The notes under the pieces are model-generated. The model saw only the letters and a program-made list of their open reading frames with translations. It did not search any database and was not told the origin of the DNA. Below, piece by piece: positions 24,602 to 33,711 of a stretch of DNA of 64,000 nt (its first letter is position 1; the number at the start of each line of letters is the position of its first letter). The DNA lies in contig CAVRRZ010000005.1 of the NCBI GenBank assembly GCA_963723745.1, forward strand, positions 1,550,001-1,614,000, read 5' to 3'. The position numbers and the translations under genes were made by a program. Source of the DNA: CAVRRZ01 sp963723745 (GTDB lineage Bacteria > Actinomycetota > Actinomycetes > Mycobacteriales > Geodermatophilaceae).

Positions 24602-25632
24602 CCGCGGACGACGTCGATCGGCAGGGAGCTGTCGGCGCCGAGCTCCGGGTCCGAGGGCGCGACCCCTGCCGCGACCAGCCGGGAGCCGAGCGCGGCCACC
24701 ATGGCGCCGTTGTCGGTGCACAGGCGCGGGCTGGGCACGCGCAGCACGATCCCGGCCGCCGCGCAGCGCTCCTCGGCCAGCGCGCGCAGCCGCGAGTTGG
24801 CCGCGACCCCGCCACCGAGCACCAGGTGGTCGACGCCGTGCTCCCGGCACGCGCGCACGGCCTTGGCGGTGAGGACGTCGGCCACCGCCTCCTGGAACGA
24901 CGCCGCCACGTCGGCCACCGGCACCGGCTCACCCGCCCGCTGCCGGGCCTCGACCCAGCGCGCGACGGCGGTCTTCAGGCCCGAGAACGAGAAGTCGAAC
25001 GCCGGGTCCCGCGGACCGGTCATCCCCCGCGGGAAGCCGATCGCGGCCGGGTCGCCCTCGCGCGCGGCCCGGTCGATCGGCGGGCCGCCCGGGAACGGCA
25101 GCCCCAGCACGCGGGCCACCTTGTCGAACGCCTCCCCCGCCGCGTCGTCCACCGTGCGGCCCAGCGACGTCACCTCCCGGGCGAGGTCGGGCACGAGCAG
25201 CAGCGAGCTGTGCCCCCCGGAGACCAGCAGCGCGATCGACGGCTCCGCCAGGGGGCCGTGCTGCAACTCGTCGACGGCCACGTGCGCGGCGAGGTGGTTG
25301 ACGCCGTACAGCGGCACGTCCAGCGCCAGCGCGTAGGCCTTGGCGGCGGCGACGCCGACCAGCAGTGCGCCGGTCAGCCCGGGTCCGGCGGTCACGGCGA
25401 CGGCATCGACGTCGGACGCCGACACCCCGGCGTCCACCAGCGCCCGGTGCACGGTCGGGACCATCGCCTCCAGGTGCGCGCGCGAGGCGATCTCGGGGAC
25501 GACGCCGCCGAAGCGCTCGTGCTCGTCGACCGACGTGGCCAGCGCGTCGGCCAGCAGCGTCCGGCCGCGGACCAGGCCCACGCCGGTCTCGTCGCACGAC
25601 GTCTCGAACCCGATCACCAGCGGCTCGTTCAT
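24598..25632 (-). CDS. tsaD: tRNA N6-threonylcarbamoyladenosine synthase catalytic subunit
   Basis: TsaD transfers threonylcarbamoyl to A37 of ANN-decoding tRNAs. The 344-residue protein has the ASKHA fold, with iron-ligand histidines in YGVNHLAAHV, the nucleotide motif LLVSGGHSSLLLV, and VLGGGVAANSRLR and CTDNGAMVAALG near the C-terminus. Its ATG overlaps the rimI stop (ATGA). With tsaB and tsaE nearby this provides the bacterial t6A machinery; tsaC is not in the window. Confidence 0.97.
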   Translation of the reverse strand: MNEPLVIGFETSCDETGVGLVRGRTLLADALATSVDEHERFGGVVPEIASRAHLEAMVPTVHRALVDAGVSASDVDAVAVTAGPGLTGALLVGVAAAKAYALALDVPLYGVNHLAAHVAVDELQHGPLAEPSIALLVSGGHSSLLLVPDLAREVTSLGRTVDDAAGEAFDKVARVLGLPFPGGPPIDRAAREGDPAAIGFPRGMTGPRDPAFDFSFSGLKTAVARWVEARQRAGEPVPVADVAASFQEAVADVLTAKAVRACREHGVDHLVLGGGVAANSRLRALAEERCAAAGIVLRVPSPRLCTDNGAMVAALGSRLVAAGVAPSDPELGADSSLPIDVVRG

Positions 25633-26075
25633 GCCCTCGTCCGCTTCATCACCACGGCGTCCGTCCCACTCGGTTGGTAGTACCGCGGCCGGCGGCCGAT
25701 CGCCGCGAAGCCGCGACGCCGGTACATGGCCAGCGCCCGCTCGTTGTCCGACCGCACCTCCAGCAGCACGACGGGGCTGCGCCGGTCGGCCTCCTCCAGC
25801 AGCGCGTCGAGCAGCCGCGACCCGATGCCCTCGCCCTGCCGGTCGGGCGCGACACCGATCGTCGAGACGTGCGCCTCGTCGTCGTAGGCGATCAGTCCCG
25901 CCCAGCCGATCAGACCCGACCCGTTCTCGGCGACCAGGTAGTGCCGGGTGTCGGTCATCGACAGCTCGTCGCGGTACATCGCCGCGGTCCACGTGTCCGG
26001 CGAGAAGAGCGTCTCCTCCAGCCCGAGCACGGCGGGCAGGTCGTCCTCGGTCATCTGCCGCAGCCGGACCGTCAC
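25629..26075 (-). CDS. rimI: Ribosomal-protein-alanine N-acetyltransferase (GNAT)
   Basis: This 148-residue GNAT acetyltransferase has the acetyl-CoA loop VAPDRQGEGIGSRLL and the C-terminal NERALAMYRRRGFAAIGRRP typical of RimI, which acetylates the N-terminus of S18. Placement between tsaB and tsaD is the usual actinobacterial arrangement. The GTG start overlaps the tsaB stop as GTGA, and its own stop overlaps tsaD. Confidence 0.93.
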   Translation of the reverse strand: MTVRLRQMTEDDLPAVLGLEETLFSPDTWTAAMYRDELSMTDTRHYLVAENGSGLIGWAGLIAYDDEAHVSTIGVAPDRQGEGIGSRLLDALLEEADRRSPVVLLEVRSDNERALAMYRRRGFAAIGRRPRYYQPSGTDAVVMKRTRA

Positions 26076-26722
26076 GGCCGGGTCACCGCCTTCGCCGCCG
26101 CCGGCGGCACGGCGTCCGGACGGCGGAGGTAGAGCGGGAGCAGCGGGCCCGCGGACGACGGGTCGGCCAACCGGGGGCCGGCCGCCCGCAGCAGCCCCGC
26201 GGTCGTCACCGCGGCGGGCGCGACGGGAGCCCCGAGCCGCTCGGCGAAGGCCGGGTCGCCGACGTAGGGGCCCGGGACGTCGAGGCCCTCGGGCCGCTGC
26301 ACGCCGGGCCCGTCGAGGCGCGCATCGTCGGCGTCGTAGCGGGCCCAGTAGACCTCGCGCCGCCGGGCGTCGGTGACCACGGTGCGCGCGCCCGAGCCGA
26401 CCGCGTCCAGCGAGCACACCCCGACCGCGGGCAGACCGCGTGCGTCGGCGAGCGTGGCCGCGGTGACCACGCCGACGCGCAGGCCGGTGAACGGTCCGGG
26501 GCCCAGTCCGACGACGACGGCCCCGAGGTCGCCCATGCCGACCCCGGCGTCGGCGAGCGCCGCCCGGATCGCGGGGGTGAGCAGCTCCGCGTGCCGCGTG
26601 CCGGACGCCAGCGCCTGCTCGGCGAGGACGTCGACGGCGGGACCCCCGGGTCCCTCGGGCGACCAGCGCGCCACCCCGGCGACCAGCGTCGGGGTGGCGG
26701 TGTCGAGGGCGAGGACGAGCAC
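26072..26722 (-). CDS. tsaB: tRNA threonylcarbamoyladenosine biosynthesis protein TsaB
   Basis: TsaB is the non-catalytic ASKHA partner that binds TsaD. The 216-residue protein begins LVLALDTATPTLVAGV and contains HAELLTPAIRAALADAG and the diagnostic GLGPGPFTGLRVGVVTA. It starts with GTG. A -10-like TACCCT 8 bases upstream suggests a leaderless transcript covering tsaB-rimI-tsaD. Confidence 0.95.
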   Translation of the reverse strand: MLVLALDTATPTLVAGVARWSPEGPGGPAVDVLAEQALASGTRHAELLTPAIRAALADAGVGMGDLGAVVVGLGPGPFTGLRVGVVTAATLADARGLPAVGVCSLDAVGSGARTVVTDARRREVYWARYDADDARLDGPGVQRPEGLDVPGPYVGDPAFAERLGAPVAPAAVTTAGLLRAAGPRLADPSSAGPLLPLYLRRPDAVPPAAAKAVTRP

Positions 26723-26730
26723 GAGCGCCC

Positions 26731-26736
26731 AGGGTA
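26731..26736 (-). promoter_or_regulatory. Candidate -10 box for the leaderless tsaB-rimI-tsaD operon
   Basis: On the minus strand TACCCT lies 8 bases ahead of the tsaB GTG, the spacing expected for transcription starting at or beside the start codon. No ribosome-binding site is present in between. Confidence 0.5.
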
Positions 26737-26833
26737 GTTGGCGCCCCCCGAGGTCCGCCCGGCGTCAAGCTCTGCGGCCGTCCGGCCGATGTCGGTAGGG
26801 ACCACACGTCGCGGCGGAACGGGGACCCCAGCC

Positions 26834-27580
26834 ATGCACGGCCGATGGAGGAGAGCGCTCGGCGCGCTCGGCCTGGCGGCGTCGGTGCTCGCCACGGCGG
26901 CGTGCGGCCCGCCGCAAGGGCAGGCGACGGCGGACACCGCGCCACCGTTCCCCGGCGTCGAGGACGCCGTGCGCCCCAGCGAGGGCAGGGTGGAGCCGCC
27001 GACGGTCGAGCGGATGAACTTCCGCACCGGTCAGCCCACCACCGTGTTCGGCCGCCGGGAGGTGGCCCGGGGCTACGCCGAGGCCGTGTGGTTCGCCGCG
27101 GCCACGACGTTCGCCACCCGGACGATGGTCCCGGGCCCGTCGTGGACCAGCACCGCGTTCCTGCGGCACACCGACCGCATGACCGACGAGCTGGCAGCGA
27201 CCCACCGGGAGACCGTCGACGACTGCTTCGCCGGCGACTCCCTGGCCTGCGGCACGATGGACCTGACGAGCTACTACTGGCTCGACCACGACGGGTACCG
27301 CCTGCAGCGCAGCGGGCCGCTGGTGGTCGACCACGAGATCCACGAGGCCGGCGTCTGGGTGACCAGCTGGGAGGGCGAGGACCAGCTGGCGGTGCGCTTC
27401 GAGCAACGCGGCGGCATCCGCGTCGGCAAGAGCGGCGAGGACTACGTGATCCCGCTGATCAAGGACGCCACGTACTGGCTGTCCCCCGCCCCCGAGGGCA
27501 GCGAGCACGCCTGGGAGATCGACGGGATCGACGCGGCCTACGTCGTCCGCCCACCCGAGCCGGACACCGGCAGGTACTAG
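26834..27580 (+). CDS. Secreted or lipid-anchored protein of unknown function
   Basis: The 248-residue product has a basic start (MHGRWRRALG), a hydrophobic signal core and a possible lipobox ending ATAAC (Cys near residue 25), followed by a Pro/Thr-rich linker. The mature part (about 55-240) includes WFAAATTFATRTMVPGPSWT and YYWLDHDGYRLQRSGPLVV and contains two further cysteines (DDCFAGDSLACG). I do not recognise a family. It is divergent from tsaB and convergent with tsaE, 16 bases away. Confidence 0.78.
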   Translation: MHGRWRRALGALGLAASVLATAACGPPQGQATADTAPPFPGVEDAVRPSEGRVEPPTVERMNFRTGQPTTVFGRREVARGYAEAVWFAAATTFATRTMVPGPSWTSTAFLRHTDRMTDELAATHRETVDDCFAGDSLACGTMDLTSYYWLDHDGYRLQRSGPLVVDHEIHEAGVWVTSWEGEDQLAVRFEQRGGIRVGKSGEDYVIPLIKDATYWLSPAPEGSEHAWEIDGIDAAYVVRPPEPDTGRY

Positions 27581-27596
27581 CGCCGCGTCCGGCGGC

Positions 27597-28043
27597 TCAC
27601 CCGAGACGGGCCTCCCACGAGGCGCCGTGCGGCACGAGCTCCGCCGTCCGGACGTCGTCGTCACGGCGGTCCAGGCGCACCTCGAGGTGCTCGTCGGCGA
27701 GCTGCTCGACCAGTCCCTGCCCCCACTCGACGACTGTCACCGACGTGCCCACGGTGACGTCGAGGTCGAGGTCGTCGACGTCGGCCATCGAGCCGAGCCG
27801 GTACGCGTCGACGTGCACCAGCGGCAGCTGTCCCCCGCGGTGCACGCGGGCGATCACGAAGGTCGGCGACGTCACCGGCTCGCGCACGCCCAGCGCCGCG
27901 CCGAGACCCTGCGTGAGCGCCGTCTTGCCCGCCCCCAGGGGGCCCACCAGGACGACGAGGTCACCCGGCCGGACCAGCCGGGCCAGGTCCGCGCCCAGCG
28001 CGCGGGTGTCCTCGACGGTGGGCAGCACGTGCGATCGGTTCAC
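27597..28043 (-). CDS. tsaE: tRNA threonylcarbamoyladenosine biosynthesis ATPase TsaE
   Basis: TsaE is the ATPase that regulates the TsaB-TsaD complex. The 148-residue protein has the P-loop VGPLGAGKTALTQGLG, then VTSPTFVIARVH and the conserved HVDAYRL and VVEWG motifs. The GTG at 28043 has GAGGAG 7 bases upstream and overlaps the end of the uracil-DNA glycosylase gene (GTGA). Confidence 0.95.
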   Translation of the reverse strand: MNRSHVLPTVEDTRALGADLARLVRPGDLVVLVGPLGAGKTALTQGLGAALGVREPVTSPTFVIARVHRGGQLPLVHVDAYRLGSMADVDDLDLDVTVGTSVTVVEWGQGLVEQLADEHLEVRLDRRDDDVRTAELVPHGASWEARLG

Positions 28044-28672
28044 GGGACGCTCCTCGCCGCGGCGGTCAGATCGGCGAGCAGCGCGGCGCGGGGGGCGCCG
28101 GCCGGGCCGAACCGGAGGGCCGCCGACGGGTGGTAGGTGACGTGCAGCGGGCGACCCTCCCAGGTCGTCGGCCCCTGCTCGCGTGCGCGGGAGAGCACGG
28201 TGCGCGGCCCCAGGAACCACCTGGCCGCCGACAGGCCCAGCGCCACGATCGCCGGCGGGTCGAGCAGCTCGACCTGGCGGCGCAGCCAGCCGCTGCAGCG
28301 GGCCACCTCCGCGGGCCGGGGGGTGCGGTTGGCCGGCGGGCGGCACTTGACCACGTTCAGGACGGCGACCTCGCTCCGGTCCAGCCCGGCCTCGGTGAGC
28401 ACCTGGTCGAGGAGCCGGCCGGACCTGCCGACGAAGGGGCGGCCGGTCTCGTCCTCGGTCGCGCCCGGTGCCTCGCCGACCAGCACGAGGCGCGGTCGCC
28501 CGGACACCGGCACGTCGCCGACCACCACGTGCTGTCGCGTCGCCGCGAGCTCGGGGCAGGCCAGGCAGCCGCGCGCGGCCTCGGCCAGCGCCGTCCAGTC
28601 GGTCGCCGCCCGGGCGATGGCCGCCACCTCGTCGGCCGGGGCGTCGCGCCGAGGCGGTCGGGGGGCGGCCAC
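28040..28672 (-). CDS. Type-4 (Fe-S) uracil-DNA glycosylase
   Basis: This 210-residue enzyme removes uracil from DNA, protecting a GC-rich genome from cytosine deamination. Family-4 features are present: cysteines for a 4Fe-4S cluster (GCLACPEL, VVKC, ARC), motif 1 VGEAPGATEDETGRPFVG, NVVKCRPPANRTP, and motif 2 HVTYHPSAALR. The start is GTG with TAGGGT 6 bases upstream (likely leaderless). Coupling to tsaE by overlap places DNA repair and tRNA modification in one transcript. Confidence 0.92.
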   Translation of the reverse strand: MAAPRPPRRDAPADEVAAIARAATDWTALAEAARGCLACPELAATRQHVVVGDVPVSGRPRLVLVGEAPGATEDETGRPFVGRSGRLLDQVLTEAGLDRSEVAVLNVVKCRPPANRTPRPAEVARCSGWLRRQVELLDPPAIVALGLSAARWFLGPRTVLSRAREQGPTTWEGRPLHVTYHPSAALRFGPAGAPRAALLADLTAAARSVP

Positions 28673-28678
28673 TCCCGC

Positions 28679-28684
28679 ACCCTA
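28679..28684 (-). promoter_or_regulatory. Candidate -10 box for the leaderless glycosylase-tsaE operon
   Basis: TAGGGT on the minus strand lies 6 bases before the GTG of the uracil-DNA glycosylase, consistent with a leaderless start. Confidence 0.5.
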
Positions 28685-28771
28685 ACCGCGTGGGACCACG
28701 GACCCTTCCGGCCCCCGGCACCGAGTGGGAACCTGCGCCCGGAGCACGCCACGGGAAGGGGTCGAGGGCAG

Positions 28772-29404
28772 ATGACGGCTTACCGGGGGCTCGCCGAGCT
28801 CGACGTCTACGACATCGCCCACCTCGCGGGGTCCGCCGACCGGATGATCGACGCCGCGCTCGTCGCGCTCGTCGAGTCGGGCCGGGTGCGGGTCCACTCG
28901 CCCGGTGAACTGGTGACCCACGACCCGACCCGCCGGCACCCGGTCGAGGCCGCGGTGCTCGACGCGATCGGCCCGGCCGGTCACCGCTCGGTCGACACGA
29001 TCCGCTGGCGGCTGACCAGCGACGACCGCATCCTCGCCGTCGGCCGTCGGCTCCGCGACGACGGGCTGCTCAGCGCGGTGCCCATGCCACGCCGCAGCGG
29101 CCGACGGCTGGCGCCCACCTACGCCGGCCGGCGCCTGCTCCGCGAGGTCACCGCGAACCCGCCGGCCGACGTGGTTGCGGGGGCCACCGAAGCGATGGCC
29201 GTCGCGCTGCGCGGACGGGAGGCGATGAGCGACACCGCGTTGTGCGCCGCGGTCTTCGAGCAGCCGCGCTTCCGACCGAGCACCGAGGGCGGCAAGCACG
29301 CCCCGCACGAGCTCGAGTACGCCGACGGCTGGGACGCCGCCCGGCGCACCCAGGCGCAGGTTCTCGCCCAGTACAGCAGGCACGCCTACTTCGGTTCGAG
29401 CTGA
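28772..29404 (+). CDS. Hypothetical protein with winged-helix-like repeats (TIGR04222-like)
   Basis: The 210-residue soluble protein contains two similar segments of about 70 residues. Each reads as helix, then an Ala-rich helix, then a beta hairpin (IAHLAGSADRMIDAALVALV and VEAAVLDAIGPAGHRSVDTI), suggesting tandem winged-helix folds as in the actinobacterial TIGR04222 group. There are no membrane segments. ATG 28772 follows GGGAAGGGGTCGAGGG. The function is unknown and the family call is tentative. Confidence 0.65.
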   Translation: MTAYRGLAELDVYDIAHLAGSADRMIDAALVALVESGRVRVHSPGELVTHDPTRRHPVEAAVLDAIGPAGHRSVDTIRWRLTSDDRILAVGRRLRDDGLLSAVPMPRRSGRRLAPTYAGRRLLREVTANPPADVVAGATEAMAVALRGREAMSDTALCAAVFEQPRFRPSTEGGKHAPHELEYADGWDAARRTQAQVLAQYSRHAYFGSS

Positions 29405-29496
29405 CATGGCCGGACCCGGGCGGGCTGTCGTGGACGTCTACGAGGCCGCCTAGCTCGGCGGCGGGCCGGTGGCGGCGACGGCGGAGGCGCCTGAGG

Positions 29497-30657
29497 TCAG
29501 CGCGCGGGTACGCCGACCCTGCGCAGCAGCCGGATGAGCGCCGCGGTGACCTCCTCGGGCTTCTCCAGCGGCACCATGTGGCCGGCGTCGGGCACGACGA
29601 CGTAGTCGACCGCGTCTCCCCCCGTCCGGCCGAGGAGGTCGACGAGCACGTCGCTGTGCTCCTTCGGGATCAGCCGGTCCTGGTCTCCGGTGAGCACCAG
29701 CGCGGGCACCCGCTTCAGCGGCTCCAGCGACGCGGTCTCGTCCAGGCCGGCGATGGCCGGGTAGAACTCGGCGATCACGTCGACCGGGGTGCCCGCGATC
29801 ATCGCGTCGACGTAGCGGGCCAGCGCCGGTGAGACGTCGGAGGCGAACGAGAGCGACCGGGTGACGGCCGAGACGACGTCCGCGGCGACCCTCCGGGTCC
29901 GCTCGGCGAGCACCGGACGGCGGCGCATCGTGTACGCCGCGATCGGGAGCAGCGCGCCGCGCACCCGGGTGAGCATCTCGGGCATGCCGAAGTGGAGTTC
30001 GGCGAGGTTGCCGCTGGACGTCGACATCAGCGCCGCTCCGACGACGCGGTCGCCGAAGAGCTCCGGCTGCACCGCCGCCAGCGCCATGATCGTCATGCCG
30101 CCCATCGAGTGCCCGACCAGCACCACCGGCCCGCGCGGCACCCGCGCCTCGAGCACGGCCGCGAGGTCGTGCCCGAGCTGGCGCATGGTGGACCGCTCGG
30201 CCGCGCCGCGACCCGACGCCCCGTGGCCGCGCTGGTCGTAGAAGACCAGCCGGGCATCGGGGCGGTGTCCGTTCGCGGTGGCCAGCGACTCGGCCAGCAC
30301 GCGCCGCTGGAACCCCCACGAGGCCATCGACAGCGTGTACCCGTGCACGAACACGACCGTCAGGGGCGCGTCCTTCGGTCCGATCTCGTCGACGGCCAGC
30401 AGCACGCCGTCGTCGGTGTGCACCAGCGCCGTCCGGTCGGCGGGGTGGGCCGCCGCGCCCAACGGGTCGACGTGCCGCAGGTCGGCCGCCGACATGGTGC
30501 TGCCGGCCGGGCCGAACTGCCCGGCCTGCACCCGGCGGGCCGCGGCCCGCGTGACGGCGAGGCCGACGGCCGTGCCTGCGGCCGCCAGGCCGACGACCGC
30601 ACCGGCGATGCCGGCGTTGCGCCTGCGGTGCTGACCCGAGGGTGGCCTGCGCGACAT
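29497..30657 (-). CDS. Alpha/beta hydrolase, N-terminally membrane-anchored
   Basis: The 386-residue protein has a signal/anchor helix (about 17-38: AGIAGAVVGLAAAGTAVGLA) and an alpha/beta hydrolase domain with HGYTLSMASWG and the nucleophile elbow GHSMGGMT. The catalytic His lies near the C-terminus in VVPDAGHMVPLEKPEEV. An esterase or lipase acting at the membrane is likely; the substrate is unknown. It overlaps the alr stop (TGATG), with a GTG one codon upstream as an alternative start. The same alr-hydrolase-tsaE order is common in actinobacteria. Confidence 0.88.
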   Translation of the reverse strand: MSRRPPSGQHRRRNAGIAGAVVGLAAAGTAVGLAVTRAAARRVQAGQFGPAGSTMSAADLRHVDPLGAAAHPADRTALVHTDDGVLLAVDEIGPKDAPLTVVFVHGYTLSMASWGFQRRVLAESLATANGHRPDARLVFYDQRGHGASGRGAAERSTMRQLGHDLAAVLEARVPRGPVVLVGHSMGGMTIMALAAVQPELFGDRVVGAALMSTSSGNLAELHFGMPEMLTRVRGALLPIAAYTMRRRPVLAERTRRVAADVVSAVTRSLSFASDVSPALARYVDAMIAGTPVDVIAEFYPAIAGLDETASLEPLKRVPALVLTGDQDRLIPKEHSDVLVDLLGRTGGDAVDYVVVPDAGHMVPLEKPEEVTAALIRLLRRVGVPAR

Positions 30658-31796
30658 CACACCGCCCCGGCCGAACCCACGTAGCGCCGGGTGAACCGGC
30701 CGCCGACCCGTGTGACGAGCTCGTAGTGGATGGTGTCCAGCGCGTCGGCCCACTGCTGGGCGGTCGGCTCACCGGCGTCGCCCGGGCCCCACAGCACGAC
30801 CTCGTCACCGGCGTCGGCCCCGTCGTCCCCGATGTCGAGCACGAACTGGTCCATGCACACCCGGCCGGCGATCGTGCGCCGCGCCCCCGCGGCCAGCACC
30901 GGCGCCCGGCTGCCGGCGGCCCGGGGGACGCCGTCGGCGTAGCCGACCGGGATCAGCGCCAGCGTGGTCTCGCGGTCGGTGACGTACGTGTGGCCGTAGG
31001 ACACGCCGGCCCCCGCGGGCACGCGCTTGGTCAGGGCGATCCGCGCCCGCACGGTCATCGCCGGACGCAGGCCGTAGGCGGTGGGGTCCGGCCCGCCGAG
31101 GGGATCCAGTCCGTAGAGCGCGACCCCCGGCCGCACCATGTCGTACCAGGTGTCGGGCAGCGCAACCGTCGCGGCCGAGTTCGCCAGGTGCAGCCGGGCG
31201 TCGGTGAGCCCCGCGGCGCGCGCCACCGCGACCGCCTCCTCGAACACGCGCACCTGCGCGCCGATCGTCGGGTGGGTGGGCGCGTCGGCGTAGGCCATGT
31301 GGCTCCAGAGGCCGACGACGGCGACGGAGCCGTCGGCCTGCGCGTCCGCCGCCGCGGCGACCAGCGCCGGCCAGGCCGACGGCGGCGCACCCTCCCGGGA
31401 GAGCCCGGTGTCGACGCACAGGTGCACCCGCGCCGTCCGCCCGGTGGCACGGGCCGCCGACACCACCGCGGCCAGACCCCACCCGGCGCTGACCGACACC
31501 TCGACGTCGGCCTCGAGCGCGGGGGTGAAGTCGGTGCCCGGCCCGTGCAGCCAGGCCAGGACGGGGGCGCGGATGCCGCCCGCCCGCAGGGCGAGCGCCT
31601 CCTCCAGGACGGCGACGCCCAGCGCGTCGGCGCCCCCGGCGAGCACGGCCCGGGCAGCGGGCAGCAGCCCGTGGCCGTACCCGTCGGCCTTGACCACCGC
31701 CATGAGCGGCCGGTCGACCCGGGCGCGGAGCACGGCGGTGTTGGCCGCGATGGCGTCGAGGTCGACGACCACCTCGGCGCGGGCGGGGTCGGTCAC
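30657..31796 (-). CDS. alr: Alanine racemase
   Basis: Alr interconverts L- and D-alanine for peptidoglycan. The 379-residue PLP enzyme has the cofactor lysine K36 in VVKADGYGHG, the catalytic tyrosine in GVSYGHTY, and the phosphate-binding VRPGVALYG. The start is GTG overlapping the nnr stop (GTGA). It lies in an acpS-nnr-alr-hydrolase operon. Confidence 0.96.
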   Translation of the reverse strand: MTDPARAEVVVDLDAIAANTAVLRARVDRPLMAVVKADGYGHGLLPAARAVLAGGADALGVAVLEEALALRAGGIRAPVLAWLHGPGTDFTPALEADVEVSVSAGWGLAAVVSAARATGRTARVHLCVDTGLSREGAPPSAWPALVAAAADAQADGSVAVVGLWSHMAYADAPTHPTIGAQVRVFEEAVAVARAAGLTDARLHLANSAATVALPDTWYDMVRPGVALYGLDPLGGPDPTAYGLRPAMTVRARIALTKRVPAGAGVSYGHTYVTDRETTLALIPVGYADGVPRAAGSRAPVLAAGARRTIAGRVCMDQFVLDIGDDGADAGDEVVLWGPGDAGEPTAQQWADALDTIHYELVTRVGGRFTRRYVGSAGAV

Positions 31797-33265
31797 GCCC
31801 TCGAGTCTCCCAGGCGGGCCGGCGACATCCCGCGCACCCGGCCGATCGCCTCCGGCAGCCGCCGGATCAGGTCGCCGGCCAGCAGCGGCCCCCGCTCGGC
31901 GGCCAGCTGCCCGGCGCGGCCGTGCAGGTGCGCAGCGGTCGCCGCGGCCTCTACGGGGGGCAACCCGGCCGCCAGCAGCGCCCCGCAGATGCCGGAGAGC
32001 ACGTCTCCCGTGCCGGCCGTCGCCAGCCACGGGGTGCCGGTGCCGTTGACGTAGGCCGTGCCGCCGGGCCCGGCGACCACGGTGGCGTCCCCCTTGAGCA
32101 GGACGACGGCCCCCAGGTCGTCGGCCAGCCCCCGCGCCGCGCCGATCCGGTCCGCCCCGACCTCCGACCCGAAGCGGGCGAACTCGCGGTCGTGCGGGGT
32201 GAGCAGCGTGGGCCCCGCCCGGCCGCGGACCAGCTCCGGGCGCTCGGCGAGCAGCGTCAGCCCGTCGGCGTCGACCACCACGGGCAGGTCGGTGGCCAGC
32301 ACCTCGGCCAGCACGCTGCGCGCCTCGTCGTCGGTGCCCGCGCCGGGGCCGACGACCCAGCTCTGCACCCGCCCGGCCCGGCCGGGCCGACCGTCGGTGA
32401 CGATCGCCTCGGGCCAGGCGGCCCGGACCCCGGCGGCGGCCGGGCCGGCGTAGCGCACCAGGCCGGGCCGGGTCCGCAGCGCAGCCCCGGTGCAGAGGAC
32501 GCCGGCGCCGGGATAGGCGGACGAGCCCGCGACGATCCCCACCACGCCCTGCGAGTACTTGTCGTCGTCCGCGGTGGGCAGCGGCAGGCGGGCCGCGGCG
32601 TCGGCATCGGTGAACCGGTGCGCCGTGGCGGGCGGCAGGTCGGGCCCGAGGCCGATGTCGACCAGGTGCACCTGGCCGGCGTGCGCACGGCCGGCGCCGA
32701 CCACCAGGCCGACCTTGACCGCCCCGAACGTGACGGTGTGCATGGCCTCGAACGCCGCGCCGTCGACGGCGCCCGTGGACGCGTCGACGCCGCTGGGCAC
32801 GTCGACGGCCACGGTGACCGCCGCGCCGTCCGCGGCGGCGGCGGCCAGGCGCGCGGCGTCCGCGCGGAGTCCCCCGCGACCGCCGATGCCCAGGATGCCG
32901 TCGACCGCGAGGTCGGCGCGGGCGACCAGCAGGTCGACGTCCGGGTCATCCGCCGGCCGCACCCGCCCGCCGGCCGCACGGAGGGCAGCCAGCCCGCCGG
33001 CATGCGCACGGTCGGGATCCAGGAGCACGCCGGTCACCTGCGCGCCCCGGCGGGCCAGCCGGGCGCCGGCATGGAGCGCGTCGCCGCCGTTGTTGCCGCT
33101 GCCGACCAGCAGCACGACCCGGCGTCCGTAGGAGCCGGCGAGCAGGCGCAGGCAGACGGTGGCCAGGCCGGTGGCCGCCCGTTGCATCAGCTCGCCCTCG
33201 CGGGTGCGGGCGAGCAGCGGTTCCTCCGCCGCCCGCACCTCCCCGGCCGTGTACAGGCCGATCAC
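31793..33265 (-). CDS. nnr: Bifunctional NAD(P)H-hydrate epimerase/dehydratase
   Basis: This enzyme repairs hydrated NADH and NADPH. The N-terminal epimerase domain (about 1-215) has VGSGNNGGDALHAGARLA and VAVDVPSGVDASTG. The C-terminal ADP-dependent dehydratase domain (about 225-480) has VVGPGAGTDDEA, LTPHDREFARF and the diagnostic TAGTGDVLSGI. The 490 residues are normal for the fused form. It starts with GTG, 13 bases after acpS. Confidence 0.95.
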   Translation of the reverse strand: MIGLYTAGEVRAAEEPLLARTREGELMQRAATGLATVCLRLLAGSYGRRVVLLVGSGNNGGDALHAGARLARRGAQVTGVLLDPDRAHAGGLAALRAAGGRVRPADDPDVDLLVARADLAVDGILGIGGRGGLRADAARLAAAAADGAAVTVAVDVPSGVDASTGAVDGAAFEAMHTVTFGAVKVGLVVGAGRAHAGQVHLVDIGLGPDLPPATAHRFTDADAAARLPLPTADDDKYSQGVVGIVAGSSAYPGAGVLCTGAALRTRPGLVRYAGPAAAGVRAAWPEAIVTDGRPGRAGRVQSWVVGPGAGTDDEARSVLAEVLATDLPVVVDADGLTLLAERPELVRGRAGPTLLTPHDREFARFGSEVGADRIGAARGLADDLGAVVLLKGDATVVAGPGGTAYVNGTGTPWLATAGTGDVLSGICGALLAAGLPPVEAAATAAHLHGRAGQLAAERGPLLAGDLIRRLPEAIGRVRGMSPARLGDSRA

Positions 33266-33278
33266 GGAGCCGACCCGC

Positions 33279-33671
33279 TCACGAGGGCTGACCGGTGGCG
33301 CCGAAGCCTTCGGCGATGACCACCGCCGAGGCGATCCCGCCGTCGTGGCTCAGCGAGATGTGCCACGAGGTCACGCCCAGTTGCGCGGCGCGGCCGGCGA
33401 CCGTGCCCCGCACCTCCAGATGCGGCCGGCCCAGCTCGCCGACCATGACCTCCGCGTCGTGCCAGTGCAGGTCGCCGGGCGCGCCGAGGGCCTTGGCCAG
33501 CGCCTCCTTGGCCGCGAACCGGGCGGCCAGCGACTCCCCGGTGCGCGTGCCGCCCGAGGGCGTCCGTTGCTCGTCCGGGGTGAACAGCCGGTCGCGCAGG
33601 CCCGGCGTGCGGGTGAGCGACTCGGCGAACCGGTCGACCGGCACGACGTCGATCCCGATCCCGATGATCAC
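33279..33671 (-). CDS. acpS: Holo-[acyl-carrier-protein] synthase
   Basis: AcpS transfers phosphopantetheine from CoA to acyl carrier proteins. The 130-residue protein begins IIGIGIDVVPVDRFAE (magnesium-binding Asp), contains RFAAKEALAKALG, and ends with WHISLSHDGGIASAVVIAE. The start GTG follows CAGACT by 6 bases, suggesting a leaderless transcript. It heads the acpS-nnr-alr operon. Confidence 0.94.
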   Translation of the reverse strand: MIIGIGIDVVPVDRFAESLTRTPGLRDRLFTPDEQRTPSGGTRTGESLAARFAAKEALAKALGAPGDLHWHDAEVMVGELGRPHLEVRGTVAGRAAQLGVTSWHISLSHDGGIASAVVIAEGFGATGQPS

Positions 33672-33677
33672 GGGGTC

Positions 33678-33683
33678 AGTCTG
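33678..33683 (-). promoter_or_regulatory. Candidate -10 box for leaderless acpS
   Basis: CAGACT on the minus strand is 6 bases from the acpS GTG. It is the same hexamer and nearly the same spacing as in front of the aromatic leader peptide. Confidence 0.5.
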
Positions 33684-33711
33684 CCCTCCGTGGTGACGTA
33701 CCGGAGCGGCC